Assembly: GCF_000215935.2 (NCBI RefSeq) | Contig: NZ_AFNU02000014.1 | Span: 1 to 64,000, forward strand | Source: Haloplasma contractile SSD-17B | Lineage (GTDB): Bacteria; Bacillota_I; Bacilli_A; Haloplasmatales; Haloplasmataceae | Length of the DNA stretch: 64,000 bases | Direction: 5' to 3' | In this document: piece after piece, positions 53,271-62,878 of the stretch | Position numbering within the stretch: the first letter of the stretch is position 1 | Layout of the letters: every line of letters starts with the position of its first letter | Made by a program: the position numbers and the translations under genes | The notes under the pieces: generated by a model | The model's database searches: none | Told to the model about the DNA's origin: nothing | What the model saw: only the letters and a program-made list of their open reading frames with translations

Positions 53271-54194
53271 TTACCGTTCTTCTCTAAAATATGGCATTCC
53301 TAAAGCCTTTGGTGGTGAAAACTTATTTGATTTTACATTTGACATAAGTACTAAAACAATGATTGTAATTAAATACGGGATCATTTCGATAAAGAATTGG
53401 GAGATAGGAAGATCATAATATAATCCAACTATACTTAACGATCCAAAGATTAAACTTCCAAAAAAAGCTCTTATTGGATGCCATCCAGAGAAAATAACAA
53501 GAGCAACCGCAATCCATCCAATACCTGATGTTATATTCTCCTGCCAAGAATGCATATAGATTACACTCAAATAAGCACCACCTAGTCCTGAAAGGAAACC
53601 GCCAAACAGTACATGTATATATTTATACAAATCAACATGAATACTACAGGAATCAGCTGCACTCGGATTCTCACCTACTGCAGTCAAATACAACCCCCAC
53701 TTTGTCTTAAATAAATAGATGGTTATAAGTATCACTAACAGATAAGATATGTAAATAGCAGGATCCTGGTTAAAAAAAATCTTCCCTATATAGGGGATAT
53801 CTCCTAATAGTGGAACTTTAACCTTATTTAAGTAAAATTCAGTAAATTTTTTAGAAAGGCTTAAGCCGATATAGTCATCTGCCAATAAATTACCTAAACT
53901 AACACCAAAAATGGTTAAGGTTAAACCAGTTACTGTTTGATTCGTTTTAAAACTAATCGTTAAAATAGCATAAATCAGTGTTACAAGAGCACCAGCCAAA
54001 CCGCCGATTAGAATTCCTAAAATAAGATTGTCTGTTTTATATGCTCCTATAAAGGAAGATGCAGCCCCCATTAGCATAATACCTTCAATCCCTAAATTCA
54101 AATGTCCTGCTCGTTCATTAAGTATTCCGCCAAGTGTTCCTAGTAAAATTGGAATTGCAAAGACTATGGATGCAGTTAAAAAAGGAATTAGCAT
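53271..54194 (-). CDS. BMP-type nucleoside ABC transporter permease 2 (NupQ/YufQ-like)
   Basis: 307 residues, eight or more hydrophobic segments, branched-chain permease type. ILNERAGHLNLGIEGIMLMGA near the N-terminus, TLTIFGVSLGNLLADD and LSVIYMHSWQENITSGIGWIAVALVIF are hallmarks of the YufQ/RbsC-like nucleoside permeases. It overlaps the first permease by 7 bases. Pairs with that permease to form the membrane channel for nucleosides. Controlled, with the whole operon, by a guanine aptamer about 360 bases upstream of the first gene. Confidence 0.9.
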   Translation of the reverse strand: MLIPFLTASIVFAIPILLGTLGGILNERAGHLNLGIEGIMLMGAASSFIGAYKTDNLILGILIGGLAGALVTLIYAILTISFKTNQTVTGLTLTIFGVSLGNLLADDYIGLSLSKKFTEFYLNKVKVPLLGDIPYIGKIFFNQDPAIYISYLLVILITIYLFKTKWGLYLTAVGENPSAADSCSIHVDLYKYIHVLFGGFLSGLGGAYLSVIYMHSWQENITSGIGWIAVALVIFSGWHPIRAFFGSLIFGSLSIVGLYYDLPISQFFIEMIPYLITIIVLVLMSNVKSNKFSPPKALGMPYFREER

Positions 54195-55252
54195 GTATGT
54201 TCACTCCTTACCGTTCTTACTAGTTGATAATTCATAAAGAATTTGAATGTTAATGCTAAAAACAAAATAAACGCTTGAATAACACTTACGGAATTATAAT
54301 GAAGTCCAATGGCACTCTCTAGATAGTGACCACCCTGTGTCATGATCGCAAATAAAAATCCAATTATAAATGTATATTTCACATCTAAATTTGAGAGCCA
54401 AGCAATAATAATTGCTGTGTATCCTACTCCCATCGTGAGACTGACAGTTAATGTATTTACACTACCTGATGATTGAATGAACCCTACCATTCCACAAATA
54501 CCACCACTTATTAACATAATAAGCAATGTATTTTTATCAATATTCATCCCTGCATATTTTGCTGTATTTTCACTTTCACCAATTACACTAATTTCAAACC
54601 CTTTTTTTGAATATTTAAGGAAATAATAGACAAACAAACCAATTAGTATTGAGATTACAATACCAGAATTAATATTTACAATACGCGGTAATCTTGCAGC
54701 TTGGGAAAATGAAGGAATCTTTGGAAACCCTAATGAGTTTGGATCTTTCCATGCTTCATATTGAAGAAAACCTACCCATGATAAGGAAATATAATTTAGC
54801 ATAAGGGTAATAATCGTTTCATTTGTATTAAAATTTATTTTTAATAATGCAGCGATCATACCATATAATGCCCCACCTATAAATCCTGCAATCAACATAA
54901 TCAGTAAAAGAGCCACTTTAGGAAGTGTACTATAGTTCAGTGCTACATAGGTGGCAAAAATAGCACCTGTTAAAATTTGTCCCTCCGCTCCAATATTCCA
55001 AAACCTCATCTTAAATGCAACAGAAATTCCTAAAGCAGTTGTGATTAGGGGAATTGCATAGTTAATGGTACTGCTGATTCTGTATTTAGATCCGAAAGAT
55101 CCAATTAACATTTCAACCATTACATTGACAGGATTATGTTGCCTAACTAATAAATATCCACTGATTAAAATAACGCCTATGGTTAAAAAGCTTATAATCA
55201 TCAGTATTCTATGATGATTAGATAACTGATCGATCTTTTTAATTCGCAACAT
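54188..55252 (-). CDS. BMP-type nucleoside ABC transporter permease 1 (NupP/YufP-like)
   Basis: 354 residues, about ten hydrophobic segments. FKMRFWNIGAEGQILTGA, FNTNETIITLMLNYI and GMVGFIQSSGSVNTLTVSLTMG identify the YufP type. The likely start is ATG 55250-55252; GTG 55261, very close to a GGGGAG, is an alternative. It overlaps the ATPase gene by 14 bases, so translation is coupled. Heterodimer with the second permease. Confidence 0.9.
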   Translation of the reverse strand: MLRIKKIDQLSNHHRILMIISFLTIGVILISGYLLVRQHNPVNVMVEMLIGSFGSKYRISSTINYAIPLITTALGISVAFKMRFWNIGAEGQILTGAIFATYVALNYSTLPKVALLLIMLIAGFIGGALYGMIAALLKINFNTNETIITLMLNYISLSWVGFLQYEAWKDPNSLGFPKIPSFSQAARLPRIVNINSGIVISILIGLFVYYFLKYSKKGFEISVIGESENTAKYAGMNIDKNTLLIMLISGGICGMVGFIQSSGSVNTLTVSLTMGVGYTAIIIAWLSNLDVKYTFIIGFLFAIMTQGGHYLESAIGLHYNSVSVIQAFILFLALTFKFFMNYQLVRTVRSEHTC

Positions 55253-56756
55253 GCAAATCACGTCTCCCCATCATCATAAGTCCAATTTCCTCTTTTGAAA
55301 CTTCCTTAGGATTAACAATACCGGTAACTTCACCATCACACATTACCATTATACGATCACAAAATTTCATCATCGCATCTAAATCTTCAGCAACATATAA
55401 AATACCCACACCTTCTTCTTTTTGCTTATTTAATAGATCATAGATGATATGTGTTGTTTTAATATCCAATCCTCTTACAGCATAGGCAGTTATTAATAAT
55501 TCTGGATTAGTATCCAGTTCACGTCCTAGTAGTATCTTTTGAATATTCCCACCTGACATATTTTTAATGGGATCATAGATACTCGCTGTTTGCACATTTA
55601 AATCTGTTACAATTTGCTTAGCCTTAGTGATTACTGAATTCCTATTAATGAAGAAAGGGTGACGGTTATAATATTTTAGTAATACATTCTCAACAATATT
55701 ATGATTTGCAACCAACCCCATACCTAAGCGATCTTCAGGAATAAAACTTAAACTAATACCACGACTAATGATTTCCTTAACCGATAAAGTTCTGATATTC
55801 TCTTTTTTAAAAAATATATCACCACGTTTAGTTGTTTGTAATCCAGATATTGCTTCACACAATGCTTTTTGTCCATTACCGGAAACACCAGCTAGACCTA
55901 ATACTTCACCTCTATAAAGTTTAAAAGATACATTCTTTAAAAGGGGGAAGCCCTCATTACTTTCAACAGTAAGGTTCCTAACTACAAGCAACTCTTCATC
56001 CTGTTTTGCTTTGATACAATCAATTTCAAAATGCATCGTATCCCCTACCATCAGATGGGTGAGTTCTTTAGGTGATGTTTGATCTGTATCGAGTGTCTTA
56101 ACCGTTTTACCTTTTCTTAATACTGTCACTCGTTTAGAAATTTCCATAACTTCATTTAACTTATGAGAAATAAAGATAATTGAACACCCATTCAGAACTA
56201 AATGTTTCATGATTAAAAACAGTTGATTCGTTTCTTGTGGTGTTAAGACAGCTGTCGGTTCATCAAGTATTAATAATTTAGCCCCTCGGTACAATACCTT
56301 AATAATTTCTAATAATTGTTTTTCACCAACGCTCATATCATCAACTATCTTATGAAGGTTGAGTGTTAGATCATATTGCTTCATTAACTGTTCTATTTTT
56401 TTATACTCTTTGTCTCTATTTAACCACACTGAGTTTATCGTTCCTAGAATAATATTCTCCATTGCAGATAGATGATCGACCAACTTAAAATGTTGGTGAA
56501 TCATTCCTATTCCAGTTTTTATCGAATCTTTAGGTGATGTAAAGTTACACGGCTTACCCTCAAATATAATAGAACCGCTATCAGGACGATAAAGTCCTGA
56601 TAGCATGTTCATTAAAGTTGATTTACCTGCACCATTTTCACCAAGTAAAGCATGAATTTCATTTTTTTGAACAGTAAAATTGACGTGATCATTTGCGTTA
56701 ATATCTCCGAATGTTTTCGTCAAATTTTTAATTTCTACTAATAGTTCATTACTCAT
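55239..56756 (-). CDS. BMP-type nucleoside ABC transporter ATP-binding protein (NupO/YufO-like)
   Basis: 505 residues with two ATPase domains in one chain. Domain 1: Walker A GENGAGKST near 38, signature MSVGEKQ, Walker B LLILDEPTAVLTP. Domain 2 has a degenerate Walker A (GVSGNGQKAL), signature MSGGNIQK and a Walker B with Ala-Val in place of the acidic residue (ITAYAVRGLD), so only one ATP site is likely to be hydrolytic. This asymmetry is typical of the RbsA/YufO group. AGGTGAT before the ATG. Confidence 0.92.
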   Translation of the reverse strand: MSNELLVEIKNLTKTFGDINANDHVNFTVQKNEIHALLGENGAGKSTLMNMLSGLYRPDSGSIIFEGKPCNFTSPKDSIKTGIGMIHQHFKLVDHLSAMENIILGTINSVWLNRDKEYKKIEQLMKQYDLTLNLHKIVDDMSVGEKQLLEIIKVLYRGAKLLILDEPTAVLTPQETNQLFLIMKHLVLNGCSIIFISHKLNEVMEISKRVTVLRKGKTVKTLDTDQTSPKELTHLMVGDTMHFEIDCIKAKQDEELLVVRNLTVESNEGFPLLKNVSFKLYRGEVLGLAGVSGNGQKALCEAISGLQTTKRGDIFFKKENIRTLSVKEIISRGISLSFIPEDRLGMGLVANHNIVENVLLKYYNRHPFFINRNSVITKAKQIVTDLNVQTASIYDPIKNMSGGNIQKILLGRELDTNPELLITAYAVRGLDIKTTHIIYDLLNKQKEEGVGILYVAEDLDAMMKFCDRIMVMCDGEVTGIVNPKEVSKEEIGLMMMGRRDLHVAN

Positions 56757-56768
56757 GGGATCACCTAA

Positions 56769-57842
56769 TTAATCAGACGGTATGGTACCAATAACGCCTT
56801 CTACAAACCAGTTCATAGAAAGAAGTTCTTCATCTGATAATGTCTCGTCAGACTCCACAGCTATTGTACCATCTTGCTTTTTAATTTCACCACTGAATAC
56901 AGTGAATTCGCCGTTTTTCATATCATTGTAAATATCATTTACAGTTGATTCAGCGTCATCTGTTGCATTTTTTGATAAATTCGTTATATCAACAATCGCT
57001 TCATCAATTCCACCCCAATAAGAGCCTGTTTCCCAGGTACCCTCCTGAATCATACTTACTTGATCAACATAGTAAGGACCCCAGTTCCATACAGCAGAAA
57101 CTAAGTGAGCATCAGGTGCATAATCATTCATATCAGAGTGATACCCTACTGCAAAAACACCTCTTTGTTCGGCTGCTTTTTGTGGTTCTGGTGTATCTTG
57201 ATGCTGAGCGATTACATCCACGCCTTTATCAAGCAGTGCATCTGCAGCTTGACGTTCAACCGTTGGATTATACCAAGTGTTTGTCCATGTCACTTCAACA
57301 GTTGCATCCGGATTCACAGATCTTACACCTAAAGTGAAAGCATTGATTCCTCTTACAACTTCAGGAATTCCGAATGCAGCTACATAACCAATTTTATTCG
57401 TTTGTGTTTTTAATCCTGCTACAATACCTGTTAAGTATCGTGCCTGATAAATTCGTCCAAAGTAATTCCCCATGTTGTCTGTTGTTTTATACCCAGAACA
57501 ATGTAAGAATTTTACGTCAGGATACTCTTTAGATAATTCCTCAACATAATCCATGTAACCAAATGAGTTTGCAATAATAACGTTATAACCCTGATCAATT
57601 AATTCTCTCATTCGATCTTTAACCTCTGAACTTTCAGGCACAGCCTCTACATACTTAGTTTCAACATCTAATTGTTGTTCTAAATAAAGTCTTCCTTGGT
57701 CATGAGAATAGGTAAACCCACCATCCCCTACATGTCCAATATAAATAAATCCAACCTTAATTTCATCACTACTAGAGCCTTCACAAGCTCCTAATACTAA
57801 AGCGAAAAGCAACGTAACTGATAATAATACTAATTTTTTCAT
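56769..57842 (-). CDS. BMP-family nucleoside-binding lipoprotein (BmpA/NupN/YufN-like)
   Basis: 357 residues. Lipobox ALVLGAC places the lipid Cys at about 19. The mature part opens with KVGFIYIGHVGDGGFTYSHD, then GYNVIIANSFGYMD, VKFLHCSGYKTTDNMGNYFG and IGYVAAFGIPEVVRGINAF, the BMP fold seen in nucleoside-binding proteins. It captures purine nucleosides outside the cell. AGGAGG precedes the ATG. Upstream are a terminator and a guanine riboswitch on the same strand, so guanine limitation should raise import. Confidence 0.9.
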   Translation of the reverse strand: MKKLVLLSVTLLFALVLGACEGSSSDEIKVGFIYIGHVGDGGFTYSHDQGRLYLEQQLDVETKYVEAVPESSEVKDRMRELIDQGYNVIIANSFGYMDYVEELSKEYPDVKFLHCSGYKTTDNMGNYFGRIYQARYLTGIVAGLKTQTNKIGYVAAFGIPEVVRGINAFTLGVRSVNPDATVEVTWTNTWYNPTVERQAADALLDKGVDVIAQHQDTPEPQKAAEQRGVFAVGYHSDMNDYAPDAHLVSAVWNWGPYYVDQVSMIQEGTWETGSYWGGIDEAIVDITNLSKNATDDAESTVNDIYNDMKNGEFTVFSGEIKKQDGTIAVESDETLSDEELLSMNWFVEGVIGTIPSD

Positions 57843-58028
57843 ATGAATCCTCCTAATAATTTAAGATATACGGTTGCTTTCCTCAATAATTAGTCCATTA
57901 AGTTTCGTGAGTATCTATCGCTTACTAAAACAGTAATACTTCATGATTAAATCTATAATCTATAGGTATTCAGATTTAGCAACTTGATTACTCAACTAAC
58001 TTAAACCTACAAATTACTCCATAAAGAC

Positions 58029-58059
58029 AAAAAAATCCTGTAACTCGTAAAAGTCACAG
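58029..58059 (-). terminator. Riboswitch-controlled terminator before the nucleoside transporter
   Basis: Stem CTGTGACT/AGTTACAG and seven T. The loop-side arm contains TACGAGT (58043-58049), identical to the 3' P1 strand of the aptamer, so the 5' P1 strand could pair with either. That gives a simple switch between terminator and antiterminator. Confidence 0.82.
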
Positions 58060-58206
58060 AATCTATGTCAAGGAGTATATTCACAAATATATTCAATACG
58101 AAATAATCCCCTTCTTTATTATTAATAATTATAGAAAGGGCTAAAAAGAATATAGGTATGCAAAGAATCACTGATTATATTAAATCAGGTTAAATGCACG
58201 TGAATA

Positions 58207-58275
58207 ACTCGTAGTCCCGAAATTTACGGCTTCGGGCTAGATACTTTCGGACCATATCACCGAGGATATACGAGT
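58207..58275 (-). ncRNA. Guanine riboswitch aptamer upstream of the nucleoside ABC operon
   Basis: Purine aptamer on the minus strand: P1 ACTCGTA/TACGAGT; P2 and P3 loops with GATATGG and CCGTAAA-type core; GTATCTA joining region. The diagnostic base in GACTACG (position 74 by xpt numbering) is C, so the ligand should be guanine or hypoxanthine rather than adenine. It lies after the guaA stop and before the BMP lipoprotein gene, so it controls nucleoside import. Confidence 0.92.
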
Positions 58276-58374
58276 GTAATCAATTTCGACTACTATTTAA
58301 TTTTACATGATTATACTTATAATTCAATACTAACCGGTATGAAAGTGTTATTATATTAAATTCTTTTTAAAAAA

Positions 58375-59910
58375 TTATTCCCATTCAATTGTTGCAGGAG
58401 GTTTTGATGTAATATCATAAACAATACGGTTTACATGATCAACCTCATTAACAATACGCCTTGAAATATGCTCAAGAACATTCCATGGAATTTTTGCAAA
58501 GTCTGCTGTCATACCATCAATTGAGGTGACTGCACGAATACCAACCGTGTAATCATAAGTACGCATGTCCCCCATTACTCCGACCGTTTTCATATTTGAG
58601 AGCACTGTAAAGTACTGCCAAACCTCATTTTCTAGTGCTGCTTTTTTTATTTCTTCTCGTAATATTGCATCAGATTCGCGAACAATCTCTAACTTTTCTT
58701 CTGTTACATCACCTAAAATACGAATAGCAAGGCCTGGTCCCGGAAATGGCTGACGCATGACGATCTTTTTAGGAATTCCTAATTCTAGACCTAATTCTCG
58801 AACCTCATCTTTAAATAATGTGTTTAATGGTTCTAGTAACGTGAATTTCATATCCTCAGGTAGTCCACCAACATTATGATGTGATTTAATAGTCTGTGCT
58901 GTTTTTGTGCCTGACTCTATTACATCTGTATACAAGGTCCCTTGTCCTAAGTATTCAAAATTCCCAAGTTTCTTTGCTTCATCATCAAACAAATAAACAA
59001 ACTCATTGCCTATTATTTTACGTTTTTGTTCTGGGTCAGAAATTCCTTTTAATCTTGAGAGAAATATTTCTTTTGCATTTACTTTTTCTATTTTAATATT
59101 AAAGCCTTCACTGAATGTTTTCATAACCTCGTATGCTTCATTTTTTCTTAGTAAACCATGATCAACAAAAATACACTGTAACTGGTCTTTAATTGCATGG
59201 TGGATTAATACAGCTGCAACAGATGAATCGACACCACCACTTAATCCTAGTAAGACTTTTTTGTCTCCAACTTGTTCTTTTATTTCGGCAACTTTCACAT
59301 CAATGAAGTTCTCCATATCCCAATTTGCAGATGCCTTACAAATTTTAAACACAAAGTTCTTTAACAGTTCTGTTCCATATGTAGTATGTTTAACTTCAGG
59401 ATGAAACTGTACCCCATAGAATTGCATCTCATTATTATAAATTGCTGCATAAGGGCAGGTTGGGCTCGATGCTAGTGGTTCAAATCCATCCTGAAGGCTA
59501 ATTAGTTGATCACCATGTGACATCCATACATCTTGTTGAACTGGCAACTCATTAAACAATAAATTTTCACGTAACACATCAATTCGCGCTTTACCATATT
59601 CTCGATGTTTAGCACGGTTAATGTCTGCACCGGATTTATACGACATGAGTTGCATTCCATAGCAAATGCCTAATACCGGTATACCTAATTGAAAAATCTC
59701 CTGATCAATTCCATAAGCATCTTTACTATACACACTATTAGGTCCGCCACTTAAAATAATCCCTTTTACATGCTTCATGCTTTTTATTTCCTTGGCAGTA
59801 ATATCATTTTGTAGCAATTCAGAGTAGACCCCTAGTTCTCTAATTCTTCTTGCAATTAATTGATTGTATTGACTCCCGTAGTCAAGAACAATTATTTGAT
59901 CGAATTCCAT
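58375..59910 (-). CDS. guaA: GMP synthase (glutamine-hydrolysing)
   Basis: 511 residues. The N-terminal glutamine amidotransferase domain shows GGPNSVYS, the catalytic Cys in GICYGMQ, and HPEV with the His-Glu pair. The ATP pyrophosphatase domain has the P-loop [16 protein letters not shown] and [15 protein letters not shown]. The C-terminal dimerisation domain ends [11 protein letters not shown]. It converts XMP to GMP. GGAG sits 8 bases before ATG 59908-59910; a GTG codon 9 bases further up is less likely. It follows xpt after 5 bases, so the two form an operon under the xpt riboswitch. Confidence 0.96.
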   Translation of the reverse strand: MEFDQIIVLDYGSQYNQLIARRIRELGVYSELLQNDITAKEIKSMKHVKGIILSGGPNSVYSKDAYGIDQEIFQLGIPVLGICYGMQLMSYKSGADINRAKHREYGKARIDVLRENLLFNELPVQQDVWMSHGDQLISLQDGFEPLASSPTCPYAAIYNNEMQFYGVQFHPEVKHTTYGTELLKNFVFKICKASANWDMENFIDVKVAEIKEQVGDKKVLLGLSGGVDSSVAAVLIHHAIKDQLQCIFVDHGLLRKNEAYEVMKTFSEGFNIKIEKVNAKEIFLSRLKGISDPEQKRKIIGNEFVYLFDDEAKKLGNFEYLGQGTLYTDVIESGTKTAQTIKSHHNVGGLPEDMKFTLLEPLNTLFKDEVRELGLELGIPKKIVMRQPFPGPGLAIRILGDVTEEKLEIVRESDAILREEIKKAALENEVWQYFTVLSNMKTVGVMGDMRTYDYTVGIRAVTSIDGMTADFAKIPWNVLEHISRRIVNEVDHVNRIVYDITSKPPATIEWE

Positions 59911-59915
59911 CCTTC

Positions 59916-60500
59916 TCACTCCTCTGTAAAGTAGGCTGTATCATTATCTAACGCTTTAATTGATACAAGTGGTTCTAAGTTTAATTGTGGGTAGTGACTT
60001 AAAATATTCTCACGACCATTTTGAAAACGTTTTTCTATTAATGGAACAAACCCTACTACATCTGCTTTTGCTTCTTTTACAATATTCATTAGTGCGATGG
60101 CTGCATTTCCTTTTGCCAAAAAGTCATCTATAATGAGTACCCGGTCTCCTTGTTTAATATAATCCTTTGACACTAAAATGTTGTAATACTTCTCTTTAGT
60201 GTACGAATAAACTCTTTCTCTATAATTATTCTGCTTTGTAATTAATGAGGCTTCTTTTTTAGCAAATACAACCGGTATATGATTAAGCTTATGTGCAGCC
60301 GCGCACGCAAAGGGAATCCCTGATGTTTCGATTGTTAATATTTTTGTTACTTGTGCATTTTGAAAACACTCTGCTATTCGTTCACCAATCTTATATAAAA
60401 GGTACGTGTCCACCTGATGATTGATAAAAGAATCTACTTTAATGACATTTTTTTCGATCACCCTTCCATAATTAAGAATATAGTCTTTTAAAAGTTCCAA
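59916..60500 (-). CDS. xpt: Xanthine phosphoribosyltransferase
   Basis: About 194 residues. The PRPP-binding loop is [17 protein letters not shown], with the flexible loop and [12 protein letters not shown] upstream. It salvages xanthine to XMP, the substrate of GuaA encoded next. The start is TTG 60498-60500, in frame and with GGAG 9 bases upstream, giving a MELLKDYIL start as in relatives; GTG 60506 is the alternative with tight spacing. The leader contains a guanine riboswitch and terminator. Confidence 0.93.
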   Translation of the reverse strand: MELLKDYILNYGRVIEKNVIKVDSFINHQVDTYLLYKIGERIAECFQNAQVTKILTIETSGIPFACAAAHKLNHIPVVFAKKEASLITKQNNYRERVYSYTKEKYYNILVSKDYIKQGDRVLIIDDFLAKGNAAIALMNIVKEAKADVVGFVPLIEKRFQNGRENILSHYPQLNLEPLVSIKALDNDTAYFTEE

Positions 60501-60537
60501 ACTCACACACTCCTCATCCTAGTTATAATTTAGGCAA

Positions 60538-60565
60538 TAAAAAAAGCACTCGACATCCGAATGCT
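60538..60565 (-). terminator. Riboswitch-controlled terminator before xpt
   Basis: Stem AGCATTCG/CGAGTGCT with GATGT loop and a run of T on the minus strand, 38 bases before the xpt start and about 100 bases after the aptamer. Confidence 0.85.
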
Positions 60566-60665
60566 CTACTAATCCCATCACGAAAAGAAGAATGAGAAAA
60601 CTATTAAAAACACAGTAAAAAACCATGATAAACACAAACAATATAAATCGGTTTGTACACTGCAT

Positions 60666-60732
60666 TTCGTAGTCCCGAAATTTACGGTTTCAGGGTAGAG
60701 ACTTTCGGACCATATTTCCGATATTATACGAA
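60666..60732 (-). ncRNA. Guanine riboswitch aptamer of the xpt-guaA operon
   Basis: Same purine aptamer core as at 58.2 kb: P1 TTCGTA/TACGAA, ATATGG, GTCTCTACC joining segment and CCGTAAA. The diagnostic base in GACTACG is C, giving guanine or hypoxanthine specificity. It represses xpt-guaA when guanine is plentiful. Confidence 0.93.
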
Positions 60733-60930
60733 TACACTTATATTTTATCAAATTTTTTTTAGTAATCAAGATGTAAATGCTATCTTTTATAATTTTGAAT
60801 GCAATTGAATTAAAATAGTTCATGAAAAATGGTAAACTAATAACGATAAATAAATAGATATGAATTTATAATAATTTTCTCTACGATATAAACTTAGCAT
60901 AATTGGATTGTATATAAAGGAGGTATACCT

Positions 60931-61650
60931 ATGAAAATCATTATGTCACCAAGTAAAACACAAGATTTTAGTAAAGATCTTAGTCTTGTTACTACCACTC
61001 GTGAATTCAAAACAAAAACAGATGAGTTACTTGATATAATTAATGATCTATCCAAAGAAGACATTGCAACCATTATGAAGATCAAAGGAACTCTATTAGA
61101 GGATACGTATCAAAATTATCAGAATTATGTTAACTTACCAACAAATAAAGCAATAACTAGTTATACCGGTGCCGTATTTAAAGGTTTAGAGATCGATCAC
61201 TATACAAAAACTGAACAAGACTATCTGAACGATCACTTACGTATTTTATCAGCGTTATATGGTGTTTTGAAGCCTACTGATGAAATAAAACCTTATCGTC
61301 TAGACATGAAAATGAAGATTCTAGATGAGGGGCTCTATTCATTTTGGACAGAAACCATTACTGAGTTGTTTAAGAAAGAAAATCTGATTATTAATCTAGC
61401 TTCTAATGAGTTTAGTAAACTAATTAAACTTCCTATGATTACGATTAATTTTAAAGAACATAAAAATGGTATCTATAAGGTAATCGGTGCCTATGCTAAA
61501 AAAGCGCGTGGAAAGATGATTCATTATATGATAAAAAATCAGGTACAGGATATTGAAACTATTAAACAGTTTAATACAGATGGCTATGCTTATAATCGTG
61601 ATTTATCTAGCGAAAAAGACTTTATTTTCACACGATCAACTAGTGATTAA
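60931..61650 (+). CDS. yaaA: Peroxide stress protein YaaA (DUF328/UPF0246)
   Basis: 239 residues, cytoplasmic. MKIIMSPSKTQDF at the start, then YTGAVFKGLEIDHY, ILSALYGVLKPTDEIKPYRLDM and INLASNEFSKLI are conserved in the family. In E. coli YaaA binds DNA and limits damage from iron and peroxide. GGAGG before the ATG. Single gene with a terminator. It diverges from the xpt operon. Confidence 0.93.
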   Translation: MKIIMSPSKTQDFSKDLSLVTTTREFKTKTDELLDIINDLSKEDIATIMKIKGTLLEDTYQNYQNYVNLPTNKAITSYTGAVFKGLEIDHYTKTEQDYLNDHLRILSALYGVLKPTDEIKPYRLDMKMKILDEGLYSFWTETITELFKKENLIINLASNEFSKLIKLPMITINFKEHKNGIYKVIGAYAKKARGKMIHYMIKNQVQDIETIKQFNTDGYAYNRDLSSEKDFIFTRSTSD

Positions 61651-61662
61651 TCACGTATCAAA

Positions 61663-61700
61663 TAAAAGATCTCAGAGAATCTCTGAGATCTTTTATTTAG
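61663..61700. terminator. Bidirectional terminator
   Basis: Perfect stem AAAGATCTCAGAGA/TCTCTGAGATCTTT with T run, between converging yaaA and the GH5 gene, overlapping the GH5 stop. Confidence 0.9.
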
Positions 61701-62716
61701 TTATAAGACTTTGGAAATATACCTTGTTTAACAAGTTGTTTGAAATTCCATCCATCAAGTGAATCATTTCTTTCTAGTTTGTAACTCCAAAAATACCATC
61801 CAAAACAGTTTTCATAAGTAAACAATTGTGTGTTGGCGTATGTGGTTAACGCATTTACTTTCATGAACTGGTCCATTCCTTTAAATACGTGTCCATGTAG
61901 TCCTAATGACCACTCTCCTACAATCAGTGGTACTAGTTTATTTAGACGCTCAATTAAGTCAAGTCTTCCTAGTGTAAATTCAATGTGTTCCCTGATTTTC
62001 ATGTCATTAAACTGATCACCAAAGCATTGATATAAATGTAAATCAAAGAGAACGTTATGAAACGCATTTTGTTTAAAAAATGAAACCCATCCTTCATTAT
62101 CTGGTCTAAATGAGTCATGAAATACGATATAGACATCTTTAAGATGTTTTCGAATCAATGTGTATGCATGTTTATAAAAAGTCTGAAGTAGGTCTAAATC
62201 AATGGTCCAATGTGGTTCGTTTAATACTTGAATTCCCCATAATGACGTGTGATTCTTATAACGCTTAACAATGATTTCAAGTGTTTCTATTGTCTTTTTA
62301 ATATTTTTAGTATCTTTGTCCCATTCAATGACACCCGTAATACCACCGTTATCAAAGCCGTTTTGACAGCCCGGAGCCGTATGTAAATCAAGTAGTACTT
62401 TTAAATCATATTGATCTGCCCATGCCATTGCTTTGTCTAGATACTTAATTCCACTAAAATATGGGGTGGTATCAAAAAACATCCACCATGGAATTGGGAT
62501 TCGAATTGAATTTAATTCTAAATCTTCTTTAATATATTTAAAGTCTTCTTCTGTTATAAACGTATTCCAATGCTCTTGTAACGTTTCTAAAGCATTCTCA
62601 GCCTGTTTACAAAATATGGTTTCATCAGGTCCATCAACACCATTAAATAATACTGGCTTCATCCATTTTTCCAATACAAACCATCCACCAAGATTGATTC
62701 CTCTTATTGTTGCCAT
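61697..62716 (-). CDS. GH5-family glycosidase, exo-beta-1,3-glucanase-like
   Basis: 339 residues, no signal peptide, hence cytoplasmic. RGINLGGWFVLEKWM at the start, FKYIKEDLELNSIRIPIPWW, LLDLHTAPGCQNGFDNGG, the acid/base Glu in VLNEPHW, and nucleophile Glu in VGEWSLGL fit the exo-beta-1,3-glucanase group of GH5. It would release glucose from beta-1,3-glucan oligosaccharides. AAGGAGG precedes the ATG. It follows the GH30 gene after 162 bases on the same strand, suggesting joint use on a mixed beta-glucan. Confidence 0.88.
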   Translation of the reverse strand: MATIRGINLGGWFVLEKWMKPVLFNGVDGPDETIFCKQAENALETLQEHWNTFITEEDFKYIKEDLELNSIRIPIPWWMFFDTTPYFSGIKYLDKAMAWADQYDLKVLLDLHTAPGCQNGFDNGGITGVIEWDKDTKNIKKTIETLEIIVKRYKNHTSLWGIQVLNEPHWTIDLDLLQTFYKHAYTLIRKHLKDVYIVFHDSFRPDNEGWVSFFKQNAFHNVLFDLHLYQCFGDQFNDMKIREHIEFTLGRLDLIERLNKLVPLIVGEWSLGLHGHVFKGMDQFMKVNALTTYANTQLFTYENCFGWYFWSYKLERNDSLDGWNFKQLVKQGIFPKSYN

Positions 62717-62878
62717 CTTATTCCTCCTTGTAAAGCTTAATAATTAGTTTTATTTATATATACAACTACAATTATTGAATGCATAATGATCCGTGGAAAA
62801 TTACGTGTTTAAATAAATTCTATTTATCTCTTAATACGTTAAGGTATTATAAGTTACTATAAAAATCCTTAATCATAA

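Noticed and set aside
56945-57337. 130-codon plus-strand frame, rich in His, Gln and Leu
   Set aside because: Antisense of the BMP lipoprotein gene; composition reflects that gene's codons.
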